In this document: positions 60,822-64,000 of the stretch, piece by piece
Position numbering within the stretch: the first letter of the stretch is position 1
Layout of the letters: each line of letters starts with the position of its first letter
Assembly (NCBI GenBank): GCA_964244115.1
Contig: CAXTHM010000010.1
Span: 1 to 64,000 of the forward strand
Length of the DNA: 64,000 nt
Direction: 5' to 3'
DNA from: CADCWK01 sp964244115
GTDB taxonomy: Bacteria; Chloroflexota; Chloroflexia; Thermomicrobiales; UBA6265
Notes under the pieces: model-generated
Seen by the model: the letters and a program-made list of their open reading frames with translations, nothing else
Database searches by the model: none
What the model was told of the DNA's origin: nothing
Position numbers and translations under genes: made by a program

Positions 60822-61367
60822 CTACTTGCCCTTGCCTGTCTTGCCGGCCTTGCGGCGAACGACTTCGCCTTCGTACCGGATGCCCTTGCCCTTGTAGGGT
60901 TCGGGCGGACGCACGCGGCGAATCTGGGCCGCCTGCTCGCCGACGGCCTGCTTGTCGATGCCGGAGACGAGGATGCGGGTCGGGGTCTCGGTCGCGAACG
61001 TGATGCCTTCGGGCGGCTCCATCCGGACCGGATGCGAGTAACCGACGGTGAGAACGAGTGTCCTGCCGTCCATCGCCGAGCGGTAGCCGACGCCCTGGAT
61101 GGCGAGGACCTTGGTGAAGCCGTCCGTCACACCGGTGACCATGTTGGCCAGCAGCGTCCGGGTCAGCCCGTGGATCGAGCGGTGCTGGCGCTCGTCGGAC
61201 GGACGGACCACGGTCAGGGTGCCGTTCTCGCGGGCGAGGGTCATCTCCGGGTTGAACTGAGCCGACAGTTCACCCCTCGGGCCCTTGACCGTGACGGCGT
61301 TGTCCGCCTCGATCGTGATGGTGACGGACGTGGGGACCTCGATCGGGCGCTTGCCGATTCGGGACAT
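60822..61367 (-). CDS. rplF: Ribosomal protein L6
   Basis: 50S protein, 181 aa, two similar halves. It starts MSRIGKRPIEVPTSVTITIE, with VTVKGPRGELSAQFNPEM and EPYKGKGIRYEGEVVRRKAG. GGGAG precedes the ATG. It follows rpsH by 92 nt. Confidence 0.97.
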   Translation of the reverse strand: MSRIGKRPIEVPTSVTITIEADNAVTVKGPRGELSAQFNPEMTLARENGTLTVVRPSDERQHRSIHGLTRTLLANMVTGVTDGFTKVLAIQGVGYRSAMDGRTLVLTVGYSHPVRMEPPEGITFATETPTRILVSGIDKQAVGEQAAQIRRVRPPEPYKGKGIRYEGEVVRRKAGKTGKGK

Positions 61368-61459
61368 GGAACGTTACTCCCTGGCTTAAGGACCGCGGGC
61401 GGTGCCCGGACCGGTCGGTCAGCCGGTGATGGCCGGGAGATGCCCGGCCCCATCGCACC

Positions 61460-61858
61460 CTAGAAGACGGTGCAGATCACTTCGCCGCCGATACCCCGAC
61501 GCCGGGCCTCGTAGCCAGTCATGACGCCCTGGGTCGTGCTGACCACGGCGATGCCGAGGCCGCTCCGAACACGCGGGAGCGCGTCCCGGCCGGAGTAGAC
61601 CCGCAGGCCGGGCTTGCTCACCCGCTTGATCTCGCGGATGGCGTGCTTCTTGTCGGTCCCATAGCGGAGGTCGATCACTAGCTTGTCCTGGGGGGCCTGC
61701 GCCTCCACCCGGAATCCGCCGATGTAGCCTTCCTGCTCGAGGATCTTCGCGATCGCCACCAGGATCTTGGTGGACGGCATCGTCGTCTCGTTCTTGCGCG
61801 CCATGCCGGCGTTCCGGATGCGCGTCAGCATGTCGCTGATCGGGTCGCTGATACTCAC
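61460..61858 (-). CDS. rpsH: Ribosomal protein S8
   Basis: 30S central-domain protein, 132 aa, known as a translational regulator of spc genes in E. coli. It starts with SISDPISDMLTRIRNAG and ends YEARRRGIGGEVICTVF. The GTG at 61858 follows GGAG by nine bases, so an upstream GTG at 61873 is unlikely. rpsN precedes by 66 nt. Confidence 0.95.
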   Translation of the reverse strand: MSISDPISDMLTRIRNAGMARKNETTMPSTKILVAIAKILEQEGYIGGFRVEAQAPQDKLVIDLRYGTDKKHAIREIKRVSKPGLRVYSGRDALPRVRSGLGIAVVSTTQGVMTGYEARRRGIGGEVICTVF

Positions 61859-61924
61859 TGGACTCGTCTCCACAGCGAACGACCGGAACCCCGCCGACTC
61901 ATGTCGGCGTCCGGCCGGTTCCGT

Positions 61925-62110
61925 CTAGAAACTGGACTTGGTCACGCCCGGCAACTGCCCGCGTGAGGCCATCTCGCGGAAGACGATCCGGCTGACGCCG
62001 AACTTCCGCATGTAGCCCCGGCTCCGGCCGGTCACCGCGCAGCGGTTGACCTGACGGGTCGAGAACTTGGGGGTCTTCTGGGACCGGACGATCTGGCTCT
62101 TCTTGGCCAT
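61925..62110 (-). CDS. rpsN: Ribosomal protein S14, short form without zinc site
   Basis: 61-aa S14 of the short class. The framework (MAKKSQIVRSQKTPKFSTRQ, KFGVSRIVFREMASRGQLPG, then VTKSSF) aligns with zinc-type S14. Of the four zinc cysteines only one survives (NRCAVTGR); the positions normally CxxC and CxxC are V/T/S. The fold thus must be stable without zinc. GGGAG precedes the ATG. It sits between rplE and rpsH as usual. Confidence 0.93.
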   Translation of the reverse strand: MAKKSQIVRSQKTPKFSTRQVNRCAVTGRSRGYMRKFGVSRIVFREMASRGQLPGVTKSSF

Positions 62111-62145
62111 ACTGGTGCTCCCTGATCGGCGCGTGGGCCGGTCGG

Positions 62146-62763
62146 TTACCGCTGACTGCGGGCGAACGGCATCCCGAGGAGGGTCAGCAGGCGGCGACCC
62201 TCCTCATCGTTCTGGGCGGTAGTGACGATGCTGATCTCGAGGCCGCGCGTCTTGTCGACCCGGTCATAGTCGATCTCCGGGAAGGCGAGCTGCTCGGTCA
62301 GACCGAGCGTGTAGTTGCCGCGGCCGTCGAACGAGTTCGGGTTGATGCCCCGGAAGTCGCGGATGCGCGGCAGCGTCAACGTGACGAGTCGGTCGAGGAA
62401 CTCGTACATCCGCACGCCGCGAAGCGTGACCATGGCGCCGATCGGCATCCCCTCGCGGAGACGGAACGTCGCGATGGACTTCTTAGCGCGGGTGACGACG
62501 GGCTTCTGGCCGGTGATCGTCTGGAGATCACCGACCGCCGCGTCGATCGCCTTGGCGTTGGTGATCGACTCACCGAGCCCGATGTTGAGGACGATCTTCT
62601 GGACCTTCGGCGCCTGAAGGGCGTTCCCGTAGCGGAACTCCTCGATCAGCGCCGGGACGATCTCGGCCTTGTAGCGGCTGAAGAGCCGGGGCTCACCGGT
62701 CGAGGCAAAGCTGTTGCTCTCGACGGCGAGGTCCTTTGGGCTCATGGTCGTAATGTCGCTCAT
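62146..62763 (-). CDS. rplE: Ribosomal protein L5
   Basis: 50S 5S-rRNA-binding protein, 205 aa, with a ~20-residue N-terminal extension. It has RYKAEIVPALIEEFRYGNAL, VQKIVLNIGLGESITNAK and GRGNYTLGLTEQLAFPEIDY. AGGAG precedes the ATG. rplX precedes it by 165 nt, a longer gap than usual. Confidence 0.97.
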   Translation of the reverse strand: MSDITTMSPKDLAVESNSFASTGEPRLFSRYKAEIVPALIEEFRYGNALQAPKVQKIVLNIGLGESITNAKAIDAAVGDLQTITGQKPVVTRAKKSIATFRLREGMPIGAMVTLRGVRMYEFLDRLVTLTLPRIRDFRGINPNSFDGRGNYTLGLTEQLAFPEIDYDRVDKTRGLEISIVTTAQNDEEGRRLLTLLGMPFARSQR

Positions 62764-62928
62764 GATCCGAACTCCTGCTTTCCGATACCCGCTCGAGGTT
62801 TCCCGTTCGGGACCTGCGCCGGGTTCCGGGCGGATGCCCCTGGTCCGTCAACCGATCGTGACGCTCAGGGCCGCCCAATGCTGTCGAATGAATCAGATGG
62901 AGGCGACCTGTCGGCCGCCACGCGCGAA

Positions 62929-63249
62929 CTAGTCGACCCGTGGCGACGCGATGGTCTCGCCCGTCTTCTTGTTGAAGCGCTCGTTCTTGCCCTCGGCGTT
63001 CTTGCGAACCCCGACCTTGGCGGGCTGTCCTCCGACCAGGAGCCGGACGTTCGAGACGTGAAGCGGGGCTTCGATCTCGATGATGCCGGCCTGGCGGGCG
63101 CGTCCTCGCTTGACATGCTTCTTGACGATGTTGACGCCTTCGATCACGACGCGGTCGCGCTCGGCGATCGTCAGCCGCACCCGGCCCTTGAGGCCCTTGT
63201 TGCGACCGCTCATCACCTCGACCTCGTCACCGGTACGGATCTTTCGCAT
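62929..63249 (-). CDS. rplX: Ribosomal protein L24
   Basis: 50S assembly-initiator protein, 106 aa. The KOW motif is RTGDEVEVMSGRNKGLKGRV. The ATG overlaps the rplN stop by one base (TAATG), implying coupling. rplE follows. Confidence 0.96.
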   Translation of the reverse strand: MRKIRTGDEVEVMSGRNKGLKGRVRLTIAERDRVVIEGVNIVKKHVKRGRARQAGIIEIEAPLHVSNVRLLVGGQPAKVGVRKNAEGKNERFNKKTGETIASPRVD

Positions 63250-63617
63250 TAGAGCACCTCTGGAGCGAGGGAGACGATCCGCATGAACTGGCGCTCGCGG
63301 AGTTCCCGGCCGACCGGCCCGAAGATTCGGGTGCCGCGCGGGTTGCCCTGAAGGTTGATCAGGACCGCGGCATTCTCGTCGAACGTGATGTGGCTGCCAT
63401 CGCGGCGGCCGTACTCATCGGCGACGCGGACGATGACGGCGCGGACGACGTCACCCTTCTTGACCGCCGAGTTCGGCTGGGCCTGCTTGACCGACGCGAT
63501 GATGATGTCGCCAACACTGCCGTACTTACGGGCCGACCCGCCGAGCACGCGGATGCACATGATCTCGCGCGCTCCGCTGTTGTCGGCGACCCGAAGACGC
63601 GTCTGTTGCTGAATCAC
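63249..63617 (-). CDS. rplN: Ribosomal protein L14
   Basis: 50S protein, 122 aa, the standard length. It starts with VIQQQTRLRVADNSGAREIM and includes RVLGGSARKYGSVGDIIIAS. The GTG at 63617 follows GGGGAG; upstream frame is spurious. rpsQ precedes it by 14 nt. Confidence 0.97.
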   Translation of the reverse strand: MIQQQTRLRVADNSGAREIMCIRVLGGSARKYGSVGDIIIASVKQAQPNSAVKKGDVVRAVIVRVADEYGRRDGSHITFDENAAVLINLQGNPRGTRIFGPVGRELRERQFMRIVSLAPEVL

Positions 63618-63631
63618 TGTTCCGTTCTCCC

Positions 63632-63931
63632 CTAGACCCTGACGGCCCGCTGGACGACCTCGCGGACCACCCAGCGCTTGTTGCGGGACAACGGCCGGCA
63701 CTCTTCGATGCGGACGAGGTCACCTTCGAGGCAGTCGTTCTGCTCGTCGTGCGCGAAGAACTTCGACGTCCGGGTGATCCGCTTCTTGTAGATCGGGTGG
63801 CGGCGAACGAAGTCGACGCCGACCACGACGGTCTTGTCCATCTTGTTGCTGAGCACGCGGCCGACCTTCATCAGGCGAGCATCCTGCTCGCGCTGCTTGG
63901 TTTCGGCGGCGGTGTGAGTTCCCTCACTCAT
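63632..63931 (-). CDS. rpsQ: Ribosomal protein S17
   Basis: 30S protein, 99 aa. The core has KVGRVLSNKMDKTVVVGVDF and DLVRIEECRPLSRNKRWVV. A ~20-residue N-terminal arm is extra. GAGG lies upstream of the ATG. It precedes rplN and should follow rpmC. Confidence 0.97.
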   Translation of the reverse strand: MSEGTHTAAETKQREQDARLMKVGRVLSNKMDKTVVVGVDFVRRHPIYKKRITRTSKFFAHDEQNDCLEGDLVRIEECRPLSRNKRWVVREVVQRAVRV

Positions 63932-63988
63932 CTTGACCAGTACCTCGCTTGGCGTGACCCGAAGGCCCCGCCCGTGATCGCCGCTCGA

Positions 63989-64000
63989 CTAGCTGCGACC
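63989..64000 (-). CDS. Possible 3' end of rpmC (L29), truncated by window edge
   Basis: On the minus strand the last bases read three codons (Gly-Arg-Ser) and a TAG stop. The spc-cluster order predicts rpmC just upstream of rpsQ, but too little sequence is present to confirm it. Confidence 0.3.
   Translation of the reverse strand, partial: GRS

Overview
The window is a high-GC bacterial chromosome segment whose gene content fits the Chloroflexota, most plausibly the Thermomicrobia/Sphaerobacter lineage. That placement is an inference, because no 16S rRNA gene is present. Supporting signs are paired HrcA/CIRCE and HspR heat-shock control, a T-box on leuS, a complete GlgE (maltose-1-phosphate) glucan pathway, frequent GTG and TTG starts, and ribosomal proteins with long low-complexity tails. 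One run of ten N (16897-16906) interrupts leuS and marks a scaffold gap.

Layout. 1-10 kb: a heat-shock region on the minus strand. hrcA-grpE-dnaK follows a sigma-A promoter and a perfect CIRCE; hspR-clpB follows a promoter overlapped by a HAIR-like inverted repeat; a secreted DUF3352 protein lies between. 10-15 kb: an unknown protein, an MFS transporter, orphan glycine dehydrogenase subunit 2 and a Uma2-like protein. 15-18 kb: leuS with a long T-box leader that contains an intact tRNA-Ala(GGC) gene. 18-22 kb: a DUF192 protein, trehalose-phosphatase and a short CysS/MshC-like ligase. 22-25 kb: rpsF with a large tail, ssb and a membrane parvulin. 25-31 kb: phospholipid genes, YajQ, and a NarL-type two-component pair. 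31-47 kb: MarR regulator, then a glucan/trehalose block (glgX, glgE, treS, maltokinase, GH57 branching enzyme, malQ) and mreB. 47-50 kb: unknown protein, DEDDh exonuclease and a luciferase-like oxidoreductase. 50-64 kb: the spc/alpha ribosomal protein region on the minus strand, from rpmC/rpsQ to rpsI, with secY, adk, map, rpoA and truA; rpsD and infA are missing from their usual places.

The glucan genes together can convert trehalose to maltose (TreS), maltose to maltose-1-phosphate (maltokinase), maltose-1-phosphate to linear glucan (GlgE), branch the glucan (GH57 enzyme) and remodel or debranch it (MalQ, GlgX). OtsB, 20 kb away, can supply trehalose.

The most striking object is the leuS leader (about 17768-18137, minus strand). 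It has T-box Stem I features with a CUC (Leu) specifier, a canonical T-box/antiterminator and a terminator. Between the sensing and switching halves sits a complete 73-nt tRNA-Ala(GGC), enclosed by a perfect 14-bp helix. Other points of interest are a ~110-residue Gly/Pro/Arg tail on S5, a structured spacer where rpsD is expected, a zinc-site-less short S14, and a ~200-bp composite dispersed repeat found twice in inverted orientation.
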